DNA of 64,000 nt from Cellulomonas sp. B6 (GCF_001462455.1 NZ_LNTD01000061.1:1-64000), one strand, 5' to 3'. Shown: positions 37,981 to 46,799, counted from the first letter of the stretch. Notes: generated by a model from the sequence alone, not told the origin. Translations and numbers: made by a program.

Positions 37981-39189
37981 TCAGGACGCCGCGGCGAGCC
38001 GGCTCGCGAGCGACAGCGCCGACGACACCGCGTCGAGGTACACCCGTCCGACGTCGTACGGGTTGAGGCCCGTCGCCGCGAGGGCCTGCGGGTCGTTCTT
38101 CTCCTGCGCGAGCACCGCCGCGAGCGCCTGCCCGTAGCGCCCCGCGTGGTGCTCCAGCGCGGCGGCGACGTCGTGCGAGACGCCCGTGCGGGACACCACC
38201 TGCGAGGGCGCGACCTTGAGCTGCGCCGCGACGGCCGAGAGCAGGCCGACGGTGTAGCCGGTGTCGTCGCCCGTGATCCCCGAGACCGCCGTCGCGCGCG
38301 TCAGGAGGTACCACAACGTCTCCATCGCGGCCGGCGTCGACCCGACGAGAGCCGCGGTCGCGAGCGCGCCGAGCTGCCGCGGGCCCACGAGCACCACGGC
38401 GCGGTGCACCGAGTCGACCTTGTGACGCACGCCCATGGCCGAGGAGTTCACCAGGTGCAGCACGCGGATCGACAGCTCGGGGTCGCTCGCGACGGTCTGC
38501 GCGCAGGCCGAGGGGTCGGGGGTGGGGCCCGAGACGAGGCGGATCACCTCGAGGCACTGGATCTCCCCGACGCTGAACGAGCGCACGGGCTCGACCGGGC
38601 GCTGCTCGAGCACGAGCGGCCCCTGCAGGAACTCGGCGCCCGCCTCGAGCGCGGCGTCGACGCGGTCGCGCGTGGTGGCGTTCTCCGCCACGACCACGGC
38701 CCCGCGCGACGCGGCCTGCGCCGTGAGCTCGGAGAGCGTGCGCGCGTCCTGCGCGGCGTCGATCTTGACCATCTGCACGTACGGCAGCAGCGCGACCTGC
38801 GGCGCCGACCCCGTGAAGTCGCCGAGCGCCAGGCGCACGCCGGCCTCGGCGAGCGTGCCGAGCCGCTCGGTGGCCGTCGGCATGGCCTGCAGGTGCGGCG
38901 CGACCTCCACGACCACGCCGTGCGGCAGGTCCACGAGCATCTCGGGGTTCGCCAGGACGGAGCGCGTCGGTCGGATGACGAGGGGCCGCTCGCCCGCCAG
39001 GCGGGTGAGGTCGATCGTGCGGAGCATCGCGTCGACGAGGTGCTCGACCGACTCCTCGGGCATGGGCAGCCCCGAGCCGTCCGGCACGATCCCGCGCACG
39101 GCGTACGCGAAGATGCTCCGGTCGGGGTGCACGACCGGCTGACGGAGGATCGACGCGCTCGCGCGAGCGTGGCTGGTCGGGGTGGTCAC
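37981..39189 (-). CDS. Degenerate EAL plus HDOD signalling protein in the flagellar regulon
   Basis: The 402-residue protein combines an N-terminal EAL-like domain (about 10-195) with a C-terminal HDOD domain (about 200-395). The EAL signature is lost: the expected motif positions read FAYAVRG and LALGDF, and the metal-binding residues cannot be aligned, so cyclic-di-GMP hydrolysis is unlikely. The HDOD part has the typical SDPELSIRVLHLVNSS. Such YuxH-like proteins often act as adaptors in motility or stress signalling. The GTG start has GGGAGG four bases upstream, and its own sigma-28-like promoter lies 33 bases away. Confidence 0.85.
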   Translation of the reverse strand: MTTPTSHARASASILRQPVVHPDRSIFAYAVRGIVPDGSGLPMPEESVEHLVDAMLRTIDLTRLAGERPLVIRPTRSVLANPEMLVDLPHGVVVEVAPHLQAMPTATERLGTLAEAGVRLALGDFTGSAPQVALLPYVQMVKIDAAQDARTLSELTAQAASRGAVVVAENATTRDRVDAALEAGAEFLQGPLVLEQRPVEPVRSFSVGEIQCLEVIRLVSGPTPDPSACAQTVASDPELSIRVLHLVNSSAMGVRHKVDSVHRAVVLVGPRQLGALATAALVGSTPAAMETLWYLLTRATAVSGITGDDTGYTVGLLSAVAAQLKVAPSQVVSRTGVSHDVAAALEHHAGRYGQALAAVLAQEKNDPQALAATGLNPYDVGRVYLDAVSSALSLASRLAAAS

Positions 39190-39221
39190 GTGGCCTCCCG
39201 GGCAGGGGTGATTTCACCCAC

Positions 39222-39249
39222 CCATCGGCACCTCGGCACCGGCGCTGAG
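39222..39249 (-). promoter_or_regulatory. Sigma-28-like promoter of the EAL-HDOD gene
   Basis: On the minus strand CTCA, 16 bases and GCCGATGG form the same pattern as six other flagellar sites. The start would lie about 26 bases before the GTG. Confidence 0.72.
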
Positions 39250-39275
39250 GTTTCTGCGGCCGGGGACCGCGCCGG

Positions 39276-39716
39276 TCAGGCGAGCGGGGCGCGCAGCGGC
39301 AGGTCGTCCTCGAGCACGACCTGCCGTGCCCGGCCGTCCGCGGGGTGGACGACGAGCGGTGCCAGCAGGTTGGCCGACGGGTGCGCGCGGTCGTCGTCCG
39401 CGGGGTGCACGACCACGAGCAGGACCGGGGTCTCGTCCGGTGCGAGGCCCAGCGCCGCGCGGGCCTCGGCCGGTACGCGCGGCGCGTAGTCCGGGAAGAA
39501 CGCGTGCGGCTCGACGACGAACAGCCGGACGGGACGCGCGTCCGCGGGCTCGGAGCGCAGCGTGAACAGCACGCCGGTCTCGTCGAGCGGGGCGAGCGTC
39601 CACTCGTGGTGGTCGGGCAGCCCGGGCAGCGCGGTCTCCGCCCGCAGGACGGGCGGGACCGCGAACGGACCGGAGGGCGTGACGACCGTGACGGGGGCCG
39701 CGTGCAGCGCGCTCAT
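39276..39716 (-). CDS. fliW: Flagellar assembly factor FliW
   Basis: The 146-residue protein is a small beta-barrel that binds flagellin and antagonises CsrA in other bacteria. Family features are the central PGLPDHHEWTLAPLD region, FFPDYAPRVP and VVVHPADD, followed by NLLAPLVVHPADGRARQVVL. Its ATG overlaps the flgL stop (ATGA), so it ends the flgN-flgK-flgL-fliW unit. No csrA is found in this window, which leaves its regulatory partner open. Confidence 0.88.
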   Translation of the reverse strand: MSALHAAPVTVVTPSGPFAVPPVLRAETALPGLPDHHEWTLAPLDETGVLFTLRSEPADARPVRLFVVEPHAFFPDYAPRVPAEARAALGLAPDETPVLLVVVHPADDDRAHPSANLLAPLVVHPADGRARQVVLEDDLPLRAPLA

Positions 39717-40612
39717 CGCAGGAAGTCCAGGAGCGAGGGCTGCAGGACCTTCGCCGCCGCCCCGAGGGCGCCGCGGTACGCGACCTCCTGGGCCTGCACG
39801 TCGAGGGTGATCTGCGCGAGGTCGATGTCCTCGATGCCGCCGATCTGCTCCCGGAGGGTGACCGTGCGGGCCATGAGCACGTCCTTGGCCGCGATGACCT
39901 GGCTGTGGCGGGCACCGACCGACGCGACCTGCTCGAGCAGGGCCGAGATGCGACCGTCGACCGCGGACAGGTCGGCGGACATGTCGCCGCTGCCCGCCCG
40001 GATCGAGGCGGCGAGCCTGTCCAGGACGGCGAACACCGAGTCGTCCCCGGTCCCGAAGGTCTGCGCGCCGTCGGCGTCGACGCGGACGGACGTGCCGGGG
40101 CCGATCTCACGGACCACCGACGCGCCGGTGAACCCGTTGAAGGTGTACGGGGGCGTCGCCGTCGGGTCGACGGTGAACGCGGGGTCCTTGCTGGTGCCGG
40201 CGAAGACCTGGCGTCCCGAGTAGGTCGCGTTCGCCTGCTGCAGCAGGTCGTCGCGCTTGGCCTCCACCTGGGCCGCGAGCGCCTCACGCGCGTCCGCGTT
40301 GAGCGACCCGTTGCCGGCGCCCACCGCGAGGTCGCGGGCCTTGCGCAGGATCGACAGCGACTGCTGCACGGCCTCGTCGACCGTGGTGAGCCAGGCGTCG
40401 CCGTCGGCGCGGTTGCGCTCGTGCTGGGTGTTCGCGCGCAGGTCGGCGCGCAGCCGCAGCAGGTCGTGGGCGCCGGCGGGGTCGTCGGACGGCACGGAGA
40501 TCTTGGTGCCGCTCGACATCTGCGCCTGGAGCCGGGCACCCGCCGCGAGGCTCTGCTGCAGGTTCGCCAGCGTCGACCGCTGGATGGTGGTGTGCGTGAC
40601 GCGTGTGACCAT
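39713..40612 (-). CDS. flgL: Flagellar hook-associated protein 3 FlgL
   Basis: FlgL forms the second junction ring between hook and filament. The 299-residue protein begins with VTHTTIQRSTLANLQQSL, shares the flagellin-like N-terminal helix with SSGTKISVPSDDP, and ends with the C-terminal helix LQPSLLDFLR. The ATG at 40612 has GGGAGG eight bases upstream, and a GTG three codons earlier lies inside that site. The much longer open frame upstream is antisense noise over flgK. It begins five bases after flgK and overlaps fliW. Confidence 0.93.
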   Translation of the reverse strand: MVTRVTHTTIQRSTLANLQQSLAAGARLQAQMSSGTKISVPSDDPAGAHDLLRLRADLRANTQHERNRADGDAWLTTVDEAVQQSLSILRKARDLAVGAGNGSLNADAREALAAQVEAKRDDLLQQANATYSGRQVFAGTSKDPAFTVDPTATPPYTFNGFTGASVVREIGPGTSVRVDADGAQTFGTGDDSVFAVLDRLAASIRAGSGDMSADLSAVDGRISALLEQVASVGARHSQVIAAKDVLMARTVTLREQIGGIEDIDLAQITLDVQAQEVAYRGALGAAAKVLQPSLLDFLR

Positions 40613-40617
40613 CGAGG

Positions 40618-42036
40618 TCACCTCCCGACGATGCCGGTGCGGTTGATGAGGGTGTCGAGCATCTCGTCGATCGCGGTGAGGACGCGCGCGGCACCCTCGT
40701 ACGCGCGCTGGTGCGCGAGCATGTTCACGGTCTCCTCGTCGATGTCGACCGAGGCGTTCGCGAGCTGCTGGTTCTCGGCGGAGACCAGCCCGACGTTCGC
40801 GACGGTCGCGCGCGACGTCGCGCTGGCCGTCTTGACGCCGATGTCGGTGACGACCGCGCGCCACATCGCGTCGGGGCCGCCGTTGGCGCTGCCGAGCTGG
40901 GCGATCGCGGTGGCGACCGAGCCGTCGTACGGGCCCTTGCCGTCCTCGCCGGCCGCGACCTGGCTGCTCTGCGTCAGCGCGACCTTCAGGCTGAGGGCGG
41001 CGGGCTGGCCAGCGGTGACGGTGAAGAAGTCGCCGCCCGGGGTGCCGTCCTCGCGCCGCGCTGTCGAGTGCAGGGCGTTGACCTGGTCGTGCAGCGCCTG
41101 GGCGACCTTGTCGTACTCCTGGGCGGCTCCCGTCAGGAGCCCCCCCTGGTCGGGCGGCGCCAGCACGGACAGCAGCCCGGCGACCTTGCCGCCCTCGAGA
41201 CCCGCGGACTGGGTGGGGAAGTCGGCCCACACGACCTGCACCGCGGTGCCCGCGGTCGCCTGCGAGAACGCGTCGGCGCCCGTCAGGGCGAGCTCGCTGA
41301 CGCGCTTGCCCGTGACGAGCAGGTTGCCGCCGACGAGGACGTCGACCTGGCCGTTGTCGCGCACCCGGCTCGAGGCGCCGACCAGGGACGAGAGCTCGGT
41401 GACGAGCGAGTCGCGCTGGTCCGCGAGCTCGTGCGCGGTGCCGCCGGAGCTCTCGATCGCGAGGATGCGCTCGTTGAGGTCGGCCACGGACGAGGCGGCC
41501 GCGTTGACGCGGTCGACGAGCGCCGAGGTCGTGCTCCGGGCCTGCTGCCACTGCGTGGCGGCGTCGGTGTACAGCGTGTGCAGGCGCGTCGCGACGGCGT
41601 CGCCGCGCTCGAGCACCACCGCGCGGGCGCCCTCGCGGTTGGCGCCGTTGGCGAGGTCGGCGAAGCCGGCCCACAGGTCGGAGAGCTGGCCGCCCAGACC
41701 GGTCTTGGCCGGCTCGCCGAGGCTGCGCTCGAGCGCCGTGTAGGCGTCGCCCCGCACCGCGAGCTGGCCGGCGGTGCTCGCGGCGGCGCGCACCTTGGCG
41801 TCGAGGAACACGTCACCGAGCCGCACGGTGCCCGAGCTCTGGACGCCCTGGCCGACGCCGTTCGACGTCGAGAACATCGAGGGGACGCTGACCGCCTCGA
41901 CGGACGAGAGGTTGACGCGCTGACGCGTGTACCCGTCGGTCTTGGCGTTGGCGACGTTCTGCGCCGAGACGTCGAGCGCCTGGCGCTGGGCGATGAGGGA
42001 GCTCAGGGCTGTCCCGAGTCCGGAGAAGGTGCTCAC
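40618..42036 (-). CDS. flgK: Flagellar hook-associated protein 1 FlgK
   Basis: FlgK forms the first hook-filament junction ring. The 472-residue protein begins STFSGLGTALSSLIAQRQALDVSAQNVANAKTDGYTRQR, a rod/hook family signature. It ends with the conserved helix SVDIDEETVNMLAHQRAYEGAARVLTAIDEMLDTLI. The GTG start takes its ribosome site from TAGGAG, which overlaps the flgN stop codon seven bases upstream, so flgN and flgK are coupled. Confidence 0.95.
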   Translation of the reverse strand: MSTFSGLGTALSSLIAQRQALDVSAQNVANAKTDGYTRQRVNLSSVEAVSVPSMFSTSNGVGQGVQSSGTVRLGDVFLDAKVRAAASTAGQLAVRGDAYTALERSLGEPAKTGLGGQLSDLWAGFADLANGANREGARAVVLERGDAVATRLHTLYTDAATQWQQARSTTSALVDRVNAAASSVADLNERILAIESSGGTAHELADQRDSLVTELSSLVGASSRVRDNGQVDVLVGGNLLVTGKRVSELALTGADAFSQATAGTAVQVVWADFPTQSAGLEGGKVAGLLSVLAPPDQGGLLTGAAQEYDKVAQALHDQVNALHSTARREDGTPGGDFFTVTAGQPAALSLKVALTQSSQVAAGEDGKGPYDGSVATAIAQLGSANGGPDAMWRAVVTDIGVKTASATSRATVANVGLVSAENQQLANASVDIDEETVNMLAHQRAYEGAARVLTAIDEMLDTLINRTGIVGR

Positions 42037-42043
42037 GGGTCTC

Positions 42044-42541
42044 CTAGATCGACCGGTCGACGAGGCGGGCGTGGGGGGTCTCGACGGTGGCGCGCTGGCC
42101 CTGGCCGTCGTAGGTCTGCACCGTGTCGTGCAGCGACATCAGGGTCTCCTGCGCGGCGCGGTGCGAGACCGCGAGCAGCTCACGGTTGCCGTCGGCGAGC
42201 GCGGAGATCTCGGCGGTGAGCGAGGCGAACGCGTCGCGGTGCGTGCGCAGCAGGTCGTCCCAGGGGGAGGGCGCGTGCGCGGCCAGCTCCGCGAGGCCGG
42301 CGCCGGGGTCGAGCCCCAGCAGCCGCGCGACGGCGTCGGCCTCGGTCGCGCGCCCGAGCTCGGCGGTGCGGATCTCGTCGAGGACGGCTTCGACCTCGCG
42401 CGTCGCGTGGCCGAGCCAGCGCGTGCGGCCCGAGCTGAGCACGAGCTGCTCCTCCTCGAGCTTGAACAGCAGGAGCTCGAGCAGGTGCCGCTCCCGCCAG
42501 AGGACCTCCGACAGCTGCTCGAGGGTGGCTCGCTGATCCAC
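42044..42541 (-). CDS. flgN: FlgN-type flagellar chaperone
   Basis: The 165-residue, mostly helical protein fits FlgN, the export chaperone of FlgK and FlgL. It has a helix-rich N-terminus (ATLEQLSEVLWRERHLLELLLFKLEEE) and lies directly upstream of flgK and flgL. Sequence similarity in this family is low, so position carries much of the assignment. The GTG at 42541 follows GAAGAGGTGGA. The gene heads the leftward unit behind a sigma-28-like promoter. Confidence 0.8.
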   Translation of the reverse strand: MDQRATLEQLSEVLWRERHLLELLLFKLEEEQLVLSSGRTRWLGHATREVEAVLDEIRTAELGRATEADAVARLLGLDPGAGLAELAAHAPSPWDDLLRTHRDAFASLTAEISALADGNRELLAVSHRAAQETLMSLHDTVQTYDGQGQRATVETPHARLVDRSI

Positions 42542-42592
42542 CGTCCACCTCTTCCGTCGCCTCTGGTCGCCGCACCGGCCTGTCGACGCTAC

Positions 42593-42620
42593 CCATCGGA
42601 CGACCGTCGCGGGATCTGAC
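42593..42620 (-). promoter_or_regulatory. Sigma-28-like promoter of flgN-flgK-flgL-fliW
   Basis: On the minus strand GTCA, 16 bases and TCCGATGG match the flagellar motif with one change in the -35. The start would lie about 45 bases before the flgN GTG. Confidence 0.68.
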
Positions 42621-42743
42621 GGTTTCGTACGGACCGCGGAGCACACCTGCCTCGGGCAACCGGGCGTCCGTGACCTGCCGCGGGCGTCGCGCCTGATCGG
42701 AAGCGCTTGCGCGGAACCGGAGGGGACCGACGCGTGAAACCGA

Positions 42744-42759
42744 TGTGATCTACATCACA
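42744..42759 (+). promoter_or_regulatory. CRP/GlxR-type site upstream of fliA
   Basis: TGTGA-N6-TCACA is an exact match to the core consensus for cAMP receptor proteins, including actinobacterial Crp and GlxR. It lies 65 bases before the fliA ATG and about 125 bases from the divergent flgN promoter. Confidence 0.72.
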
Positions 42760-42823
42760 CCCGTGGCTGGGTGTACGTGGGTTCGGACCGATTCGTGGGC
42801 CCGGGTCGCACACGTAGGTCCCA

Positions 42824-43774
42824 ATGAGGCCATTTCTGCCCTCGCGACGTGGACGCGCACCCACGCTCAACCTCGTGCCGGTGCCGACCGAGGTCGTCGG
42901 TGTGAACGTGAACAGCACCCCCGTGGACGTCACGGACCTCGTGGTCGAGCACCTGCCGATCGTGGGCTACAACGTGTCCGAGATCCTCCACCGCGTGCCC
43001 CCGACGGTCAGCCGCGACGAGCTCGCGTCGGCCGGGGCGCTCGCGCTGGTGCTCGCCGCCCGCGCCTACGACCCGTCGACCAACGTGCCGTTCGCGCGGT
43101 ACGCGACGCTGCGCATCAAGGGAGCGCTCCTCGACGAGCTGCGCTCGATGGACTGGGCCAGTCGCGGCGCCCGCCGTCGCTCGCGCGAGCTCGAGGCGGC
43201 CACCGACCGGCTGCGCGGCGTGCTGGGCCGCACCCCGACGCGCACCGAGCTCGCCGAGACCCTCGGCGTCGCCGTCACGGCGGTCGACGAGGCGCGCGCC
43301 GACGCCGAGCGTCGCGTGCTGTCGCTCGACGTCCCCGGAACGCCCGTCGCCGAGACGCTGCGCGACGCGCAGCAGACGCCCGAGGAGCACCTCCTCGCCG
43401 GAGAGCGCGTGCACTGGCTGCGTGCCGCCGTCACCGAGCTGCCCGAGCGGCTGCGCGTCGTGATCGCCGGCCTCTACCTCGAGGACCGCAGCATCGCCGA
43501 GCTCGCCGAGGACCTGGGCGTCACGCAGTCGCGCATCAGCCAGCTGCGCACCGAGGCCCTCGGCCTGCTGCGCGACGGCCTCAACACCGCGTTCGACCCC
43601 GACCTCGTCGCGGCGCCCTCGCGTCCCGACGGCGTGGCCGAGCGCCGCCGCCAGGCGTACTACGCGTCGGTCGCGGCGCGCGCCGCGCTGTCCTCGACCG
43701 CCGGAGCCACGCTCGACGTCGTGCCGACGCCGCGGTCCGGCGCGCACGACGGCGTGCTGCGCACCATCGCCTGA
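42824..43774 (+). CDS. fliA: Flagellar sigma factor FliA (sigma-28 family)
   Basis: The sigma-70 family protein is up to 316 residues. Region 2 lies at about 40-115 (YDPSTNVPFARYATLRIKGALLDELRSMDW, the FliA/WhiG/SigD signature). Region 3 covers about 120-165, and region 4 about 205-255 with LPERLRVVIAGLYLEDRSIAELAEDLGVTQSRISQLRTEAL. A disordered tail follows. The ATG at 42824 has a weak AGG site, and a GTG at 42902 would also start before the conserved part. It should read the seven CTCA-N16-GCCGAT promoters, and it lacks one itself. Confidence 0.92.
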   Translation: MRPFLPSRRGRAPTLNLVPVPTEVVGVNVNSTPVDVTDLVVEHLPIVGYNVSEILHRVPPTVSRDELASAGALALVLAARAYDPSTNVPFARYATLRIKGALLDELRSMDWASRGARRRSRELEAATDRLRGVLGRTPTRTELAETLGVAVTAVDEARADAERRVLSLDVPGTPVAETLRDAQQTPEEHLLAGERVHWLRAAVTELPERLRVVIAGLYLEDRSIAELAEDLGVTQSRISQLRTEALGLLRDGLNTAFDPDLVAAPSRPDGVAERRRQAYYASVAARAALSSTAGATLDVVPTPRSGAHDGVLRTIA

Positions 43775-43790
43775 CGCGTCCCCCGAACGG

Positions 43791-43818
43791 CTCAGCGCAG
43801 GACCGCGCCCGCCGATGG
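43791..43818 (+). promoter_or_regulatory. Sigma-28-like promoter of the flagellar glycosyltransferase gene
   Basis: CTCA (43791-43794), 16 bases and GCCGATGG (43811-43818) lie between fliA and the glycosyltransferase gene. The start is about 27 bases before the ATG. Confidence 0.72.
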
Positions 43819-43851
43819 GTGGGTGCCGTCACGTCACCCGCCGGAGGACGC

Positions 43852-45405
43852 ATGTCCCGCACCGCCACCACCGTCTCCGCCGTCCTCATCGTCAAGGACG
43901 AGGAGGCGGTCCTCGAGGAGTGCCTCGCGTCCGTCGCGTGGGCCGACGAGGTCGTCGTCTACGACACGGGGTCGACCGACGGCACCCTCGAGATCGCCCG
44001 TCGCCTGGCCACGACCGTCGTCGAGGGCCACTGGGACGACGACTTCGGCGCCGCGCGCAACCGGGCCCTCGCGCACGCGACGAGCGAGTGGGTCCTGACC
44101 GTCGACGCCGACGAGACCTTCGACGGCGACGCGGGCGCGCTGCGCGACGAGCTCGCACGGGGCACGGCCGGCGTCCGCACGGTCATGCTGGTCGACGCCG
44201 CCCTGGTCGCAGGACGCGAGTCCGGGAGCACGCTCGTCGCGCGGCTTCTCCGTCGTGACCAGCACCGCTACGAGGGTGCGCTGCACGAGCAGCCGGCACG
44301 GCTCGACGGCCGACCGCTCGACATGAGCCACCTCCCCGGGGTCTTCCTCGTCCACAGCGGCTACCGCCCCGAGGTCGTCGACGCGAAGGGCAAGGGTGCG
44401 CGCAACCTGCGCATCGCCCGGGCCGCGCTGGACGCCGCGCTCGCCGCCGGGGCCCCCGCACCGTCGCTCGCGCGGCGGCAGGCCGACCTGGCTCGCTCGC
44501 TCATGCTGGACGGGCGGCTCGTCGAGGCGCTCGCCGCGGCCGAGGAGGCGCACGCGACCGGCGCGCTCCTGCCGGGCGAGAGCGCCCAGCTGGCCCGGGC
44601 GATGGCCGACGCCGCCGCGACGCTCGGCGACGACGACGCACGGGAGCGCTGGTACGACGCCTGGGCCGAGGCGTCCGGCACGACCGCGTGGGCGGACGCG
44701 GCACGTGCGCGCGACCTCGCGACGGCCGACGACCCCGCCGGTGCGCTCGCGGCCCTGCAGCGCGTGCCGACGACCGCCGTCGACGTGCTCGGCCTGCGGT
44801 TCGACAAGTACGCGCACACCGCGACGTGGGCCTGGGCGCTCGTCCGGCTCGGTCGCCGTCGCGAGGCGCTGCAGGTCGTCGTCGACGCCGCGACGCGCGG
44901 TCACGTCGCGCTGTCACCCGTCGGGCTGCTCGACCTGTTCGACCGCGCCCAGGTGCTCAGGGTCCTGACGGCCGTGCGGCCCGCCGAGTGGCCCGCGTAC
45001 GTGCACGCGTGCGTGCAGCGGATCGTCGCCTCCGAGGACGGCGCCCCGCGCGAGCGCGCCTTCCTGCTGCTCATGAACGAGGCCCGGCCCGACGACGTGC
45101 GCACCGCCGTCGCGGCGAGGCACGTCGCGCGCCGACTCTCGCTCGAGGAGGCCGCGACCTGGGCCGCGTCGGTGCGGACGCACGGCCTGGCCGAGGTCTG
45201 CCCGCTCGTCGCGATCGCGGCCGACCCCGCGTGCGACCCCCGGCAACGCTCTCTCGCGGGCGCGCTCGCGTGGGACGTCTACCGGGACCCGCGGGGACGG
45301 GACGGGCTCGCGGCCGCCCTCGGCCTGGTCGCGCCCGAGCACGAGGCCGAGCTCCTCGACCAGCTCGACGTGCTCGCCCCCGGTCTCGTGGGCCGCGCGG
45401 GCTGA
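43852..45405 (+). CDS. GT2-family glycosyltransferase, probable flagellin glycosylation
   Basis: The 517-residue protein has an N-terminal GT-A domain (about 8-220) with VSAVLIVKDEEAVLEECLASV, the TGSTDGTLEIA loop, a DxD-like VDADETFDG and LLRRDQHRYEGALHEQ. It resembles SPBc2/SunS-type and flagellin glycosyltransferases. The remainder is helical, with TPR-like repeats (about 230-480) that could bind a protein acceptor. GGAGG sits five bases before the ATG. The position between fliA and fliC, and its own sigma-28-like promoter, point to flagellin as acceptor, which is inference. Confidence 0.82.
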   Translation: MSRTATTVSAVLIVKDEEAVLEECLASVAWADEVVVYDTGSTDGTLEIARRLATTVVEGHWDDDFGAARNRALAHATSEWVLTVDADETFDGDAGALRDELARGTAGVRTVMLVDAALVAGRESGSTLVARLLRRDQHRYEGALHEQPARLDGRPLDMSHLPGVFLVHSGYRPEVVDAKGKGARNLRIARAALDAALAAGAPAPSLARRQADLARSLMLDGRLVEALAAAEEAHATGALLPGESAQLARAMADAAATLGDDDARERWYDAWAEASGTTAWADAARARDLATADDPAGALAALQRVPTTAVDVLGLRFDKYAHTATWAWALVRLGRRREALQVVVDAATRGHVALSPVGLLDLFDRAQVLRVLTAVRPAEWPAYVHACVQRIVASEDGAPRERAFLLLMNEARPDDVRTAVAARHVARRLSLEEAATWAASVRTHGLAEVCPLVAIAADPACDPRQRSLAGALAWDVYRDPRGRDGLAAALGLVAPEHEAELLDQLDVLAPGLVGRAG

Positions 45406-45440
45406 CGCCCGAGGGTCCGCGAGATTCCTCGACCGGAGTC

Positions 45441-45468
45441 CTCAGCACCCGGCCCGGGCCTCCGATAG
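45441..45468 (+). promoter_or_regulatory. Sigma-28-like promoter of fliC
   Basis: CTCA (45441-45444), 16 bases and TCCGATAG (45461-45468) precede the flagellin gene. Flagellin genes are the classic sigma-28 targets, so this site anchors the motif. The start is about 50 bases before the ATG. Confidence 0.82.
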
Positions 45469-45525
45469 GCGGGACGTGCCCACGGATGGGCTGGCAACGA
45501 CCCGACTTCAGGAGGAATGAGAACC

Positions 45526-46719
45526 ATGGGTCTCTCGATCAACACGAACGTCGCGGCGCTCAACGCGTACCGCAACCTCGGCACCACCCAGGGCGACCTG
45601 TCCAAGTCGCTCGAGAAGCTCTCGTCGGGTCTGCGCATCAACCGTGCGGCCGACGACGCTGCCGGTCTCGCCATCTCCGAGGGCCTGCGCGCCCAGATCG
45701 GTGGCACCAAGCAGGCCGTCCGCAACGCCCAGGACGGCATCTCGGTCGTCCAGACCGCCGAGGGTGCGCTCACCGAGACGCACTCGATCCTGCAGCGCAT
45801 GCGCACGCTCTCCGTGCAGGCGGCGAACGACGGCGGCCTGTCGACCTCCGCGAAGACGAACATCCAGGACGAGATCGGCCAGCTGAAGGACGAGCTGACC
45901 CGGATCGCCGACACCACGCAGTTCAACGGGCGCAAGCTGCTCGACGGCTCGTACGACGGCCGCTTCCAGGTCGGCGCCAACACCGGCGAGCGCATCGACG
46001 TCAAGATCAGCACCGCCGTGGGCGCTGCCGGCCTGGGCGTCAACGGCGTCGACGTCACGAAGCTCGCGGCGGGCATCGCCGCGGCGGGCGCGACGGCGGC
46101 CGGTGCGGCCACGACCGCTGCCGCGGGCACCGCGGGCTCGTTCGAGCTGGCCGGCGACTTCACCAAGTCGGAGACCTTCGACAAGCTCAACGGCACCGTG
46201 AACTACGGCGGCAAGAGCATCGACCTGTCGACGGTCCAGTTCGCGGCGGGCTCGACCGCCACGGAGCGTCTGGCCGCCCTCACCGGCGCCATCGCCTCCA
46301 AGCTGGGCACCGGCATCGGTGTCGCCCTCGCCGGCGCCACGGGCCTGACCTTCACGGGCACGGCCGCCGCGACGGCCCCGACCCAGGCCGAGGTCGACAC
46401 CAACAACGCCGCGACGAAGATCAGCTTCACGCAGGCGAGCGGTGCCGACATCGCGATCAAGGACATCGACAAGGCGATCGGCTCGGTCTCCAAGCTCCGC
46501 TCGGAGCTCGGTGCCGTGCAGAACCGCTTCGACCACACCATCAACAACCTCAACGTCACGGTCGAGAACCTGTCGGCGTCGGAGAGCCGGATCCGTGACA
46601 CGGACATGGCGCAGGAGATGGTGCAGTTCACGCGGTCGCAGATCCTCTCGCAGGCGGGCACCGCGATGCTCGCCCAGGCGAAGAACCTGCCGCAGTCGGT
46701 GCTCTCGCTCCTGCAGTGA
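45526..46719 (+). CDS. fliC: Flagellin
   Basis: This 397-residue protein is the filament subunit. The N-terminal D0/D1 domain (1-140: MGLSINTNVAALNAYRNL, LSSGLRINRAADDAAGLAIS, VQTAEGALTETHSILQRM) and the C-terminal D1/D0 domain (about 310-397, ending LPQSVLSLLQ) are conserved. The middle is an Ala/Thr/Gly-rich variable segment that would face outward. AGGAGG at 45510-45515 is ten bases from the ATG at 45526. The ATG three codons earlier is too close to it. A terminator hairpin follows. Confidence 0.97.
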   Translation: MGLSINTNVAALNAYRNLGTTQGDLSKSLEKLSSGLRINRAADDAAGLAISEGLRAQIGGTKQAVRNAQDGISVVQTAEGALTETHSILQRMRTLSVQAANDGGLSTSAKTNIQDEIGQLKDELTRIADTTQFNGRKLLDGSYDGRFQVGANTGERIDVKISTAVGAAGLGVNGVDVTKLAAGIAAAGATAAGAATTAAAGTAGSFELAGDFTKSETFDKLNGTVNYGGKSIDLSTVQFAAGSTATERLAALTGAIASKLGTGIGVALAGATGLTFTGTAAATAPTQAEVDTNNAATKISFTQASGADIAIKDIDKAIGSVSKLRSELGAVQNRFDHTINNLNVTVENLSASESRIRDTDMAQEMVQFTRSQILSQAGTAMLAQAKNLPQSVLSLLQ

Positions 46720-46758
46720 GCCACCCGGTCGCCGTGAGGTGACCACCGGCACGACCCT

Positions 46759-46799
46759 CGACCGGCGGTGGGTGGACGACCGTCCCCCACCGCCGGTCG
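46759..46799 (+). terminator. Terminator after fliC
   Basis: A 14-bp stem (46759-46772 with 46786-46799) and a 13-base loop lie 40 bases after the flagellin stop. It would keep abundant fliC message from running into fliD. Confidence 0.65.

Noticed and set aside
42767-42794. ACCGATTC upstream of fliA as an autoregulatory sigma-28 site
   Set aside because: The -35 position reads CTGG and the -10 deviates at both ends, so the evidence is too weak.
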